Part shown: positions 29,351 to 37,544 of the stretch, piece by piece
Layout of the letters: the number at the start of each line of letters is the position of its first letter
How positions within the stretch are numbered: the first letter of the stretch is position 1
NCBI RefSeq assembly: GCF_025263565.1
Contig: NZ_CP079868.1
Span: 62,001-126,000, forward strand
Origin: Mycobacterium sp. SMC-8
GTDB lineage: Bacteria; Actinomycetota; Actinomycetes; Mycobacteriales; Mycobacteriaceae
Reading direction: 5' to 3'
Length of the DNA: 64,000 nucleotides
Translations under genes and position numbers: made by a program
The notes under the pieces: generated by a model
The model's input: only the letters and a program-made list of their open reading frames with translations
Told to the model about the DNA's origin: nothing
Database searches by the model: none

Positions 29351-30840
29351 CAAAGCAGATCAGCCAAAGGGAGCTGGAGTCCTACCTGTGGGGTGCGGCC
29401 ATCGTGCTGCGAGGCCTCATCGACGCCGGCGACTACAAGCAGTACATCTTCCCGCTCGTCTTCCTGAAACGGATCTCCGACGTCTACGACGAGGAGCACG
29501 GCGCCGCGTTGGAGACCTACGGAGACGAGGAATTCGCCGACCTCCCGGAGAACCACCGCTTCGCCATCCCCGACGGCTGCCACTGGGACGACATCCGCTC
29601 TGTCACAGAGAACATCGGCGTGACCGTTCTCCAAGCGATGCGGGCGATCGAATCCGCCAACCCGGACACCCTGCCTGGTGTCTTCGGCGACGGGGATTGG
29701 GGCAATAAGAACCTCCTGCCCGACCCCACCCTGGCGGACCTGATCGAGCATTTCTCCACCAAAACGTTGTCGATTGGAAACCTGCCCGAGGACGAACTCG
29801 GCAACGGCTACGAGTACCTGATCAAGAGATTCGCCGACGACTCCGGCCACACCGCCCAGGAGTTTTACACCAACCGCACGCTCGTGCATCTGATGACCCT
29901 CATGCTCGAACCCCAGCCCAGCGAGTCGATATACGATCCGACCTGCGGCACCGGCGGCATGCTCATCTCCACCGTCGCCGAGCTCAAACGCCACGGAGAG
30001 GAGTGGCGCAGCGTCCGGCTCTACGGCCAGGAAATCAACTACGGCACCTCGGCGATCGCGCGGATGAACCTGTTCCTGCACGGCATAACCGACGGCCACA
30101 TCACCCACGGCGACACCCTGACCCGGCCGGCGTTCCTCAACACAAAAGGCGCCCTTGAGACTTTCGATGTCGTGCTCGCCAACCCGCCGTACTCCATCAA
30201 GGCCTGGAACCGCGAGGCCTTTGCCAAGGACCCCTACGGCCGCAACATGTGGGGAATTCCGCCGCAGGGCCGCGCCGACTACGCCTTCTTCCAACACATC
30301 GCCAAGAGCCTCAATCCCACGACCGGCCGCGCCGCCATCCTCTTCCCCCACGGAGTGCTCTTCCGTCGTGAGGAGGCGGTGATGCGCGAGGCGCTGGTGA
30401 AGTCCGACCTTGTCGAGTGCGTCCTCGGCTTGGGCGCGGGCCTGTTCTACAACAGCCCGATGGAAGCCGTCGTCGTCACGCTGCGCGCTAACAAGCCCGC
30501 CGAGCATAGCGGCAAGGTGTTGTTCATCAACGCGGTCAACGAGGTAGCGCGAGAGCAGGCGCAGTCGTTCCTTCGCGACAGCCACCAGCAGAAGATTCTC
30601 GACGCCTACCGCGGCTTCACCGACATCGAGCAGTTCGCAGCCGTTGCGACGCTGGATGAGATCGCAGGCAAGGGCCACAGCCTCGCGATCCCGCTTTACG
30701 TAGCGGGAGCCAAGGCTGCTGGCGCGGGCGAGCAGGCCGAGGTTGTCGATGCCGTCGCAGACTGGCGAGCCGCGGCCGAGGCATCCGACACCACCACGGA
30801 CGAGGTACTTGCCCTGCTCCGGACGGCGGTGGCGGTGTGA
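29347..30840 (+). CDS. hsdM: Type I restriction-modification methyltransferase subunit HsdM (second copy)
   Basis: 497 aa from ATG 29347. Same architecture: HsdM_N ('YKQYIFPLVFLKRISDVYDE'), motif I 'YDPTCGTGGM' (about 196-205) and NPPY (279-282), all catalytic features intact. Clearly paralogous to the upstream HsdM but diverged along its length, so this is not a recent tandem duplication. Stop and start codons overlap with both neighbours, indicating tight co-translation. The two M subunits may form a heterodimer on one HsdS. Confidence 0.93.
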   Translation: MTKQISQRELESYLWGAAIVLRGLIDAGDYKQYIFPLVFLKRISDVYDEEHGAALETYGDEEFADLPENHRFAIPDGCHWDDIRSVTENIGVTVLQAMRAIESANPDTLPGVFGDGDWGNKNLLPDPTLADLIEHFSTKTLSIGNLPEDELGNGYEYLIKRFADDSGHTAQEFYTNRTLVHLMTLMLEPQPSESIYDPTCGTGGMLISTVAELKRHGEEWRSVRLYGQEINYGTSAIARMNLFLHGITDGHITHGDTLTRPAFLNTKGALETFDVVLANPPYSIKAWNREAFAKDPYGRNMWGIPPQGRADYAFFQHIAKSLNPTTGRAAILFPHGVLFRREEAVMREALVKSDLVECVLGLGAGLFYNSPMEAVVVTLRANKPAEHSGKVLFINAVNEVAREQAQSFLRDSHQQKILDAYRGFTDIEQFAAVATLDEIAGKGHSLAIPLYVAGAKAAGAGEQAEVVDAVADWRAAAEASDTTTDEVLALLRTAVAV

Positions 30841-32072
30841 GTCTCAACCTCGACAAGTCGGCCTGGAAGCGAGTCACCTTCGGCGATGTCGTGCGCAACG
30901 TCAACGAGACTGTGCGGAATCCCGATGAGGCCGGCATCGACCGGATTATCGCGATGGAGCACATGGACCCAGGTGAGCTGAAGATCAGCCGTTGGGGATC
31001 ATCCGAGGACGGCACCACTTTCACACGGCGCATGAAACCGGGCCAGACGCTGTTCGGCAAGCGTCGCGCCTACCAGCGGAAGGTCGCCTACGCCGAGTTC
31101 GACGCCATCTGCTCCGGCGACATCTACACCTTCGAGGCCGACGAGAACCAGATGCTCGGCGAATTTCTGCCGTTCCTCGTCCAGTCGAACGAGTTTTTCG
31201 ACCACGCCCTGGGCACGTCAGCCGGCTCCCTGTCGCCCCGTACCAACTGGCGCGACCTCGCCGACTTCGTGTTCGATCTCCCACCCCTCGACGAGCAGAA
31301 ACGCATCGCTGAACTTCTATGGGCCATCGAGCTCCATCGTCGCGAGTTGCAGGACCTCCTTCAAACCACGCTGACGGAGTTTGAATTGGCGCGTCTCGCG
31401 CTTCTTACTGTCGGCCCGCGAGGCGCATGGTTCGCTGCCGAGCTCCACCCGGAATGTGTGAACTCGTGGACTGACGACGTTCCCCACGGATGGACGGCTG
31501 AGACTATTGCGTCGGTTGGGCGAGTGCGCTCAGGGGCCACCCCGAGTCGGTCAAAGCAAGGAAGGTATTTCGATGGCGGTGAGATTCGATGGGTCAAGAC
31601 TCTCGACCTGAACGAGGATCTGCTAACGGAAACCGATGAAACGATCACCGAAGTCGCGGTAGCCGAGACGTCCGCAAAAGTTGTTCCTGCCGGCACCGTG
31701 CTTGTGGCCATGTACGGAGGGTTCGGCCAGATCGGTCGAACCGCAAGACTTGGCGTCGACGCTGCAACGAATCAAGCTGTCAGTGCAGTACTCGATTTGC
31801 GGCCTGAAGTAGACGCTCGATTCTTGCACGAAGTTCTGAAGGCTGGTCGACCCAAATGGCGCAGGGTAGCAGCGAGTTCTCGAAAGGACCCGAATATCAC
31901 AAAGACGGACGTCGAGAACTTCGATTTCCCGTTGCCGCCGTTAGAGGAACAGGGGGAAATCCTGTCCCACCTCGAAGTGATCTCGACGCTAGTAGACGCG
32001 TTGACGGAAGAATCTGACGCTGTCGGCACGGTTCGGGACTCGATGCTTGCCGAGATATTCGGGGGCAACTGA
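30837..32072 (+). CDS. hsdS: Type I restriction-modification specificity subunit HsdS
   Basis: 411 aa from GTG 30837, overlapping the second hsdM stop. It has two target-recognition domains separated by helical conserved regions: the first half ends in 'FDLPPLDEQKRIAELLWAIE', the second in 'FDFPLPPLEEQGEILSHLEV', the typical repeat of HsdS spacer helices. The second TRD has 'SGATPSRSKQGRYFDGG' and 'IRWVKTLDLNED'. It determines the bipartite DNA site recognised by the complex. The two TRDs differ from each other, so the site should be asymmetric. Confidence 0.92.
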   Translation: MSLNLDKSAWKRVTFGDVVRNVNETVRNPDEAGIDRIIAMEHMDPGELKISRWGSSEDGTTFTRRMKPGQTLFGKRRAYQRKVAYAEFDAICSGDIYTFEADENQMLGEFLPFLVQSNEFFDHALGTSAGSLSPRTNWRDLADFVFDLPPLDEQKRIAELLWAIELHRRELQDLLQTTLTEFELARLALLTVGPRGAWFAAELHPECVNSWTDDVPHGWTAETIASVGRVRSGATPSRSKQGRYFDGGEIRWVKTLDLNEDLLTETDETITEVAVAETSAKVVPAGTVLVAMYGGFGQIGRTARLGVDAATNQAVSAVLDLRPEVDARFLHEVLKAGRPKWRRVAASSRKDPNITKTDVENFDFPLPPLEEQGEILSHLEVISTLVDALTEESDAVGTVRDSMLAEIFGGN

Positions 32073-35008
32073 TGGCTCAGTTCAACGAGGCGAACTCCGT
32101 CCGGGATTTCGTCCGCGACCTGGTGCAGTCCACCGACATCCCGTTCGTGCCCGGCAACGAGTTGCCGCGACGCACCGACGAGGCGCTGTTGGAGGGCGCG
32201 GCCAAGGCGGCACTGATCCGGTTGAACCCCGAGATCGAAGCTGACCCGCGTAAGGCAGATGAGGTCATCCACACGTTGCGGGCGATCCTCATCTCGGCGC
32301 GCACGACTCCGCATCCGGTCGTCGCCAACGAGGAGTTCATGGCGTGGCTGACCGGGCACAAGTCGATGCCGTTCGGTCCCAACGGTGAGCACACAACGGT
32401 CCGCCTGATCGACCTCGACCATCCCGATGAAGACTCCTCGAACCAGTGGGCGATCTCGACCGAGGTGACCTTCCAGATCGGGCGGGTCAACAAACGCTTC
32501 GATCTGGTGTTGTGGTGCAACGGTTTTCCCCTCGTCGTCGGAGAAGCAAAGACCCCGATCCGGGCGGCGTACTCGTGGATCGACGGAGCAGCGCAGGTGC
32601 ACGACGACTACGAGGCCAGCGTGCCGCAGTTCTTCGTGCCGAACGTGTTCTCGTTTGCCACCGAGGGGAAGGACTTTCGCTACGGCACGGTCGGGATGCC
32701 GGTGGAACTGTGGGGTCCGTGGCGCGAGGAGGAGACGGACCCCAACGCGCCGGCCAAGGTCGGACTCGAGGTCGTCAAGGACGCAGTCAACGGTGTGCTC
32801 AAGCCGGCGGCGGTGCTGGACTTCCTGCGGTTCTTCACCATCTATGCGACCGACTCCAAGCACCGCAAGATCAAGGTCATCGCCCGATTCCAGCAGTTCC
32901 AAGCGACCAACCTGATCGTGAAGCGCGTACTGCATGGCAAGACCAAGCAGGGACTGATCTGGCACTTTCAGGGCTCAGGCAAGTCACTGCTGATGGTGTT
33001 CACCGCGTTGAAGCTCCGGGCGATGGCCGAGCTGACCAACCCGACGATCCTGATCGTCGTCGACCGCATCGACCTCGACACCCAGATCACCGGGACCTTC
33101 AACGCCTCCGACGTGCCCGGACTCGTGTCGACGGACTCCCGCAAGGAGCTGCAGACGTTGCTCAGCCAGGGGGCGCGCAGGATCATCATCACGACGATCC
33201 ACAAGTTCGGTGAAACCGACGGCGTGCTCGACGACCGTCACAACATAATCGCGATGGTCGACGAAGCCCACCGATCCCAAGAAGGCGACTATGGACAAAA
33301 GATGCGCGAGGCGCTGCCCAACGCATTCTTGTTCGGCCTGACCGGTACGCCGATCAACAAACGCGACCGCAATACCTTCATGTGGTTCGGCTCTCCAGAA
33401 GACGAGGGCGGCTACCTGTCGCGGTATACGTTCCAAGACTCCATCCGCGACGGCGCCACTCTCCCTCTGCATTTCGAGCCGCGCCTGTCTGAGATCCATC
33501 TCGACCGGGAGAAGATCGACGCCGCTTTCGAGGAGCTCGCGACCGAACGCAATCTGACCGAGGGCGAGAAGATCACGCTCTCAAAGAAGGCGGCCTCCAT
33601 CGAGGTGCTCATCAAAGCGCCCGACCGCATCCGCCATATTGCCGCCGACGTAGTCGAGCACTTCACCACCAAGGTCTCGCCCGAAGGCTTCAAGGCACAG
33701 CTTGTCGCCTACGACAAAGCGTCATGCGTGGCCTACAAGGAGGCCATCGACACCATGCTTCCGGACGAGGCTTCCACCATCGTCATGTCGAAGTCACGCA
33801 CCGATCCGGCAGCGTGGGCGAAGTGGACGCCCGGTGCTGAGGAACTGGAACAAGTCGTCGCCCGCTTTAACGACCCGACTGATCCGCTGAGGATCATCAT
33901 CGTCACCGCGAAGCTGCTCACCGGTTTCGATGCCCCGATCCTGCAGACGCAGTACCTGGACAAGCCGCTCAAGGAGCACACGCTCCTGCAAGCCATCACC
34001 CGCACTAACCGCGTCTACCCGCCCAACAAGACCCACGGCCTAATCGTGGACTACCTCGGCATCTTTGACGACGTCGCCAAGTCTCTCGCGTTCGACGAGG
34101 CAGCAATCCAGAAGGTCGTCAGCAACATTGAGGAACTGAAGGATCAACTGGCCCCCGCAATGGCGGCCGCTGTCGCATTCTTTCCAGGGGTCGACCGTTC
34201 CGTGGGTGGGTACGAAGGGCTGATCCAGGCGCAAGCTGCAATCGCGGATGAAGCCACCAAGGATGCCTTTGGGCTCGCATATAGCGTGGTGTCACAGTTG
34301 TGGGAGGCGCTCAGTCCCGATCCGATGCTCAAGGCATTCCGCGACGACTACAGATGGCTCACTGATGTGTATGAGTCGGTACGGCCGGCCGACATCACGG
34401 GGAGACTTGTGTGGCACGCGTTGGGTGCCAAGACAATTGAACTGATCAACGAAAGTATTCAGGTTGAGATCCCCGAAGGGGACGAGACCATCGTGCTCGA
34501 CGCGCCGACGATCGAGGACTTGATGACGGGAAAGCGGAAAGACATCCCGATCAAGGAGATCGAGAAGCAGATCACGGCTCGGATTGCTCGCCATCTCAAT
34601 AATCCGGTCTTTATCGAGTTAGGGCAGCGCCTGAATGCACTGCGCGAAAAGTACTCGGGCATACAGCAATCCAGCCTAGATTTCCTCCGCGAGCTCTTGG
34701 AACTGGCCAAAGATGCAGTCGCGGCAGAGAAGGCTGTAGCTGAAATCGCGCCAGAGGAGCAGGGCAAAGCAGCGCTGACGGAACTTTTTGAAGCGCTTAA
34801 GACTGACGAAACCCCGATCATCGTGGAGAACATCGTCAACCGTATCGATGAAGTTGTGCGCGGGGTTCGGTTTGTCGGCTGGCAATCGACCATCCGAGGT
34901 GACCAAGAAGTACGCCAAGCCCTGCGTAAGACGCTCTACGTGCAGTTCAAGATTCGGGACAATGACGTGTTTGAGAAGGCACTGGGATACGTGCGTGAGT
35001 ATTACTGA
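32072..35008 (+). CDS. hsdR: Type I restriction endonuclease/translocase subunit HsdR
   Basis: 978 aa, ATG overlapping the hsdS stop (TGATG). The N-terminal PD-(D/E)XK nuclease has D144 in 'RFDLVLWCNGFPLVV' and E158-x-K160 in 'GEAKT'. The SF2 translocase has Walker A 'FQGSGKSLLM' (299-308) and DEAH 397-400 ('IIAMVDEAHRSQEG'), with motif VI-like 'LLQAITRTNRVYPPNKTHGL' downstream. The C-terminus is the helical subunit-interaction domain. All motifs are intact. It translocates DNA and cleaves at a distance from unmethylated sites recognised by HsdS. Complete operon with no IS damage. Confidence 0.94.
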   Translation: MAQFNEANSVRDFVRDLVQSTDIPFVPGNELPRRTDEALLEGAAKAALIRLNPEIEADPRKADEVIHTLRAILISARTTPHPVVANEEFMAWLTGHKSMPFGPNGEHTTVRLIDLDHPDEDSSNQWAISTEVTFQIGRVNKRFDLVLWCNGFPLVVGEAKTPIRAAYSWIDGAAQVHDDYEASVPQFFVPNVFSFATEGKDFRYGTVGMPVELWGPWREEETDPNAPAKVGLEVVKDAVNGVLKPAAVLDFLRFFTIYATDSKHRKIKVIARFQQFQATNLIVKRVLHGKTKQGLIWHFQGSGKSLLMVFTALKLRAMAELTNPTILIVVDRIDLDTQITGTFNASDVPGLVSTDSRKELQTLLSQGARRIIITTIHKFGETDGVLDDRHNIIAMVDEAHRSQEGDYGQKMREALPNAFLFGLTGTPINKRDRNTFMWFGSPEDEGGYLSRYTFQDSIRDGATLPLHFEPRLSEIHLDREKIDAAFEELATERNLTEGEKITLSKKAASIEVLIKAPDRIRHIAADVVEHFTTKVSPEGFKAQLVAYDKASCVAYKEAIDTMLPDEASTIVMSKSRTDPAAWAKWTPGAEELEQVVARFNDPTDPLRIIIVTAKLLTGFDAPILQTQYLDKPLKEHTLLQAITRTNRVYPPNKTHGLIVDYLGIFDDVAKSLAFDEAAIQKVVSNIEELKDQLAPAMAAAVAFFPGVDRSVGGYEGLIQAQAAIADEATKDAFGLAYSVVSQLWEALSPDPMLKAFRDDYRWLTDVYESVRPADITGRLVWHALGAKTIELINESIQVEIPEGDETIVLDAPTIEDLMTGKRKDIPIKEIEKQITARIARHLNNPVFIELGQRLNALREKYSGIQQSSLDFLRELLELAKDAVAAEKAVAEIAPEEQGKAALTELFEALKTDETPIIVENIVNRIDEVVRGVRFVGWQSTIRGDQEVRQALRKTLYVQFKIRDNDVFEKALGYVREYY

Positions 35009-35061
35009 ATCATCACGGCCCGCGCCAGTCGGGTTGGCGCCACGGGACAGCTTCAAGCTAC

Positions 35062-35241
35062 ATGCTGCGGTGTGAAGAGTTCGACGTGAGCGGAAAGAGG
35101 CGGGTACACGAGCTTGCCACGAAACTGGGCTTCACGGCCGGCATAGACTCGGCGAGCTTCGCGATGTCGGGGCGAAACCGTCAGGTCCGGGGTTTGTACA
35201 GAAATGCTCCGCCCGATCGGTATGTCACTCGGAGGGGCTGA
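35062..35241 (+). CDS. Small hypothetical protein (59 aa)
   Basis: From ATG 35062 (or GTG 35086) to TGA 35241. It contains 'KRRVHELATKLGF', which resembles the helix of IF-2 N-terminal-type small domains. It follows hsdR by about 50 bases in the same direction and is convergent with the next gene. No clear ribosome-binding site for the ATG. Function unknown. Confidence 0.35.
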   Translation: MLRCEEFDVSGKRRVHELATKLGFTAGIDSASFAMSGRNRQVRGLYRNAPPDRYVTRRG

Positions 35242-35244
35242 TCC

Positions 35245-35553
35245 CTACTGGAGGCCGTCCGGCTCGCTCGGTGCTTCACCACTAGGCCCATCGAGTGACG
35301 TGACGCCCCCCCGCCGTTGTTGGTTCTCTTCGGCGTTACGCAAGGCCTCGCAGAACCCCGGAACACCACGCATCCTGGAAAGAAACTCGCCCACCGCGAG
35401 GCCAACGGTGTCCTGCAGCGATTGGGTCCCAACGAAGGCCGCGGCCATCTGCATCTCAAAACGCGTGCGAGCGTCAATCCGGTAGCCAGATGGAGTGCCG
35501 CGGTTCGGGTTCGGCTTAGGGCCGCGACGCGTCTGGCGTGTCGAGGCGGCCAT
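35245..35553 (-). CDS. Hypothetical protein with an RHH-like core (102 aa)
   Basis: Start ATG 35553 is chosen because GAGGAG lies ten bases upstream. Basic, Pro-rich N-terminus ('TRQTRRGPKPNPNRGTPSG') then 'YRIDARTRFEMQMAAAFVGT' and 'SLQDTVGLAVGEFLSRMR', which reads like a ribbon followed by two helices, similar to small DNA-binding proteins of actinobacterial plasmids and integrative elements. The C-terminus is low-complexity. No partner toxin is adjacent. I do not recognise a named family. Confidence 0.5.
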   Translation of the reverse strand: MAASTRQTRRGPKPNPNRGTPSGYRIDARTRFEMQMAAAFVGTQSLQDTVGLAVGEFLSRMRGVPGFCEALRNAEENQQRRGGVTSLDGPSGEAPSEPDGLQ

Positions 35554-35784
35554 CGGTGTCAACTCCTCTATCCTCAAACTAGGAAACATAGTTTCTCAGT
35601 TTGTCGGCGGAAAGGCCACAATGTTCGGCGGAGGTTGTGGTGGGGGTTAGGACGAATCCTTGGCAGTCGGGGGCTGAGCCCGCTACCGCGGCACCAGAGA
35701 TTGAAGCCTACGGGCAGCGTTCGGCTGGCCGGAAGACGTACGGTTCGCAAGCTGTTATCTTCCGGACGGGGATGTTGACTTCGC

Positions 35785-35814
35785 ATTGGTATCGAACGTA
35801 TGTTCGATACCAAT
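35785..35814. promoter_or_regulatory. LexA (SOS) box, mycobacterial type
   Basis: Perfect 13-bp inverted repeat ATTGGTATCGAAC-GTAT-GTTCGATACCAAT. Its core TCGAAC-N4-GTTCGA is exactly the mycobacterial LexA consensus. It lies about 70 bp before the HIT-protein start and about 230 bp before the start of the minus-strand gene at 35553. DNA damage should derepress the HIT gene. Confidence 0.8.
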
Positions 35815-35881
35815 GGTGCCGCACCCCGAACTTGTCGGTACCTATGGTTTCAATGGGAATCGAAATGAAGGATGCGTAAGA

Positions 35882-36343
35882 GTGGAAGCGTTGTTGATGG
35901 GCTCGCCTGACGGGCGGCAAGCAGCATGCGCGACCTGCGGGTTTGCGCTGTGGACTCCGATTGCGGATCTCAGTGTGTCCCGAGTCGGGTTGTATGACGA
36001 TGCACGATTCCCGGGCCGGCTGATCGTGAGTCTCAATGAGCATGTGGAGCATTTCGACCAAGCTGACGCGGATGTCATGGCTTCATTCATTGCGGATCTG
36101 CAGGTGGCATCCGTCGTCCTGCGAAAGATGGGCGATGTGGACCGGGTGAACGTTGCCATCCTGGGCAACAAGGACCCGCACGTGCACGCTCATGTAATTC
36201 CGCGCCGCGTCACTGACGCTAACTTTGGGGTCGCCCCATGGGAGGACGCCGATCCGCATTCCAAGCTGATACCGGGCGATCGCATCACGATCGTCGATTT
36301 GTTGCGACAGGGATTCGAAACGGTAGTGCCCGCACACCGCTAG
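35882..36343 (+). CDS. HIT-family protein (predicted nucleotide hydrolase/transferase)
   Basis: 154 aa from GTG 35882, with GAAGGATG upstream; an ATG at 35897 is an alternative. The HIT motif HVHAH is at residues 100-104 in 'GNKDPHVHAHVIPRR'. HIT proteins use the central histidine to attack the alpha-phosphate of dinucleoside polyphosphates or nucleotidyl-adducts. Upstream features are typical ('FPGRLIVSLNEHVEHFDQAD'), plus an N-terminal CxxC pair. Its promoter region carries a LexA box. It ends tail-to-tail, overlapping four bases, with a nucleotidyltransferase gene; a HIT hydrolase next to a nucleotidyltransferase suggests opposing AMP-transfer and removal, an inference only. Confidence 0.8.
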   Translation: MEALLMGSPDGRQAACATCGFALWTPIADLSVSRVGLYDDARFPGRLIVSLNEHVEHFDQADADVMASFIADLQVASVVLRKMGDVDRVNVAILGNKDPHVHAHVIPRRVTDANFGVAPWEDADPHSKLIPGDRITIVDLLRQGFETVVPAHR

Positions 36344-37371
36344 AAGACGATGTAGCGGCGTGTTTTGGTCGTTACCTCCGTCCACTCGCCCATGAAGATG
36401 TTCTCGAAGGCATCCTGTAATCGATTGGCGGCTTCCTTCATCTCGTTGTAGCCGGCGTTGTCCTTACGGGACTCCCACGTGATGGCCTCGAACTGAGCCC
36501 GTTTCTCCTTGCTGTCGGTGCGCTGCACAAAGAGATCAATTGTCTCGAAAACCGTCCGCACAGCTTCTCGAACGTACTCGGGCGCCGACTGCGTCACGGT
36601 GGCGAGTCGAGCGAGCGGGGGAAGGGCGTAGACCTCGTTGAGGTATTCGTTCCACGGAATGGCGTTGTCGCGCGGAGCAATCAACGGCAGGACTGAACTT
36701 GCGAAGAGATTCTTTCGGGTGGTCAGAAGCTTGAGATATCGCAACACGGCTTTAGGCTCTTGGCCACGCGCGGGGGCTTTCGCTTGATAGTCGATCGTGA
36801 TCTGCCGCCAGTAGCGGAGCATGTCATTGAGCAAGAATCGTGGAGGGCGATCTGGTGATGCCTCGACGAGGGCGAGATACCGACGGATGGTGCGGCTTAG
36901 AATTTGAGTGTGTAGGTCTGGGTCGAGCAGGCTCACCGATTCCTGCACAATCTCCATTCTGCGGGTGTGAGTGTGGTTCGTGTCGCCTTCCAGCCCGACC
37001 TGATCGACGATATCGAAGATCCCAGCCGCGGTGCCGAAGAGCCCACTGGTACCGGGTGCTTTTGATGTGGCTTTTGCGAAGTCGGCCTCAGCGGCAATTA
37101 ACTCGTTGACCCTCTGCACCAGGGCGCGGGGCGCCGCTGGATCGTCGGGCATGGCGTTGACGATTACCAGATAGTCGACGTCGCTTGCGTCGGTGTACTC
37201 GCGACGAGCCAGTGAGCCAAACGCAACTACGTCCAGTTGGCCGTCGGCTCCGTGCCCAGCCAGACCGCTGCGCATGCGTTCGATCAGCTCGTTCGATCGA
37301 GCGGCGGAGGCGGTCAAACCTGGTGTGGAACCCGTCAGGCCAAGGTGCGAGATTGACTCAATCAGGTTCAC
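36340..37371 (-). CDS. DNA-polymerase-beta-fold nucleotidyltransferase
   Basis: 343 aa from GTG 37371. The catalytic signature 'VVAFGSLARREYTDASDVDY' has GS at 52-53 and acidic D64 and D66, the GSx(R)-x-DxD pattern of the pol-beta NTase superfamily. The C-terminal two thirds are helical ('RPPRFLLNDMLRYWRQITID', 'AVLRYLKLLTTRKNLF'), resembling DUF294/GlnE-like uridylyl- or adenylyltransferases. It transfers an NMP to a protein, RNA or small molecule; the substrate is not readable. It sits between a HIT protein and an OLD nuclease in a defence-rich stretch. It could be an effector or a housekeeping-type enzyme. Confidence 0.75.
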   Translation of the reverse strand: MNLIESISHLGLTGSTPGLTASAARSNELIERMRSGLAGHGADGQLDVVAFGSLARREYTDASDVDYLVIVNAMPDDPAAPRALVQRVNELIAAEADFAKATSKAPGTSGLFGTAAGIFDIVDQVGLEGDTNHTHTRRMEIVQESVSLLDPDLHTQILSRTIRRYLALVEASPDRPPRFLLNDMLRYWRQITIDYQAKAPARGQEPKAVLRYLKLLTTRKNLFASSVLPLIAPRDNAIPWNEYLNEVYALPPLARLATVTQSAPEYVREAVRTVFETIDLFVQRTDSKEKRAQFEAITWESRKDNAGYNEMKEAANRLQDAFENIFMGEWTEVTTKTRRYIVF

Positions 37372-37544
37372 GGCAGAACCTGTCGCTGTCGAGCATGTGT
37401 CTCCTACATGTACCGCGGGTTGGCCCGTTTTCTACTCTATTGCGGTACCAACCAGCATGGATGCTTTCACAAGCATCTACGGTCGCCGAGAATCGGCGTA
37501 TCGTCTCATGTGACCGGGGGTCCGCCCAGAAAAATGGAACGGCG

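Noticed and set aside
28963..30678. 571-aa open frame on the minus strand across the two hsdM genes
   Set aside because: Antisense shadow of high-GC coding DNA; the plus-strand HsdM frames carry all conserved motifs.
31772..32965. 397-aa minus-strand frame across hsdS/hsdR
   Set aside because: Antisense to two well-supported genes; low-complexity composition typical of shadow frames.
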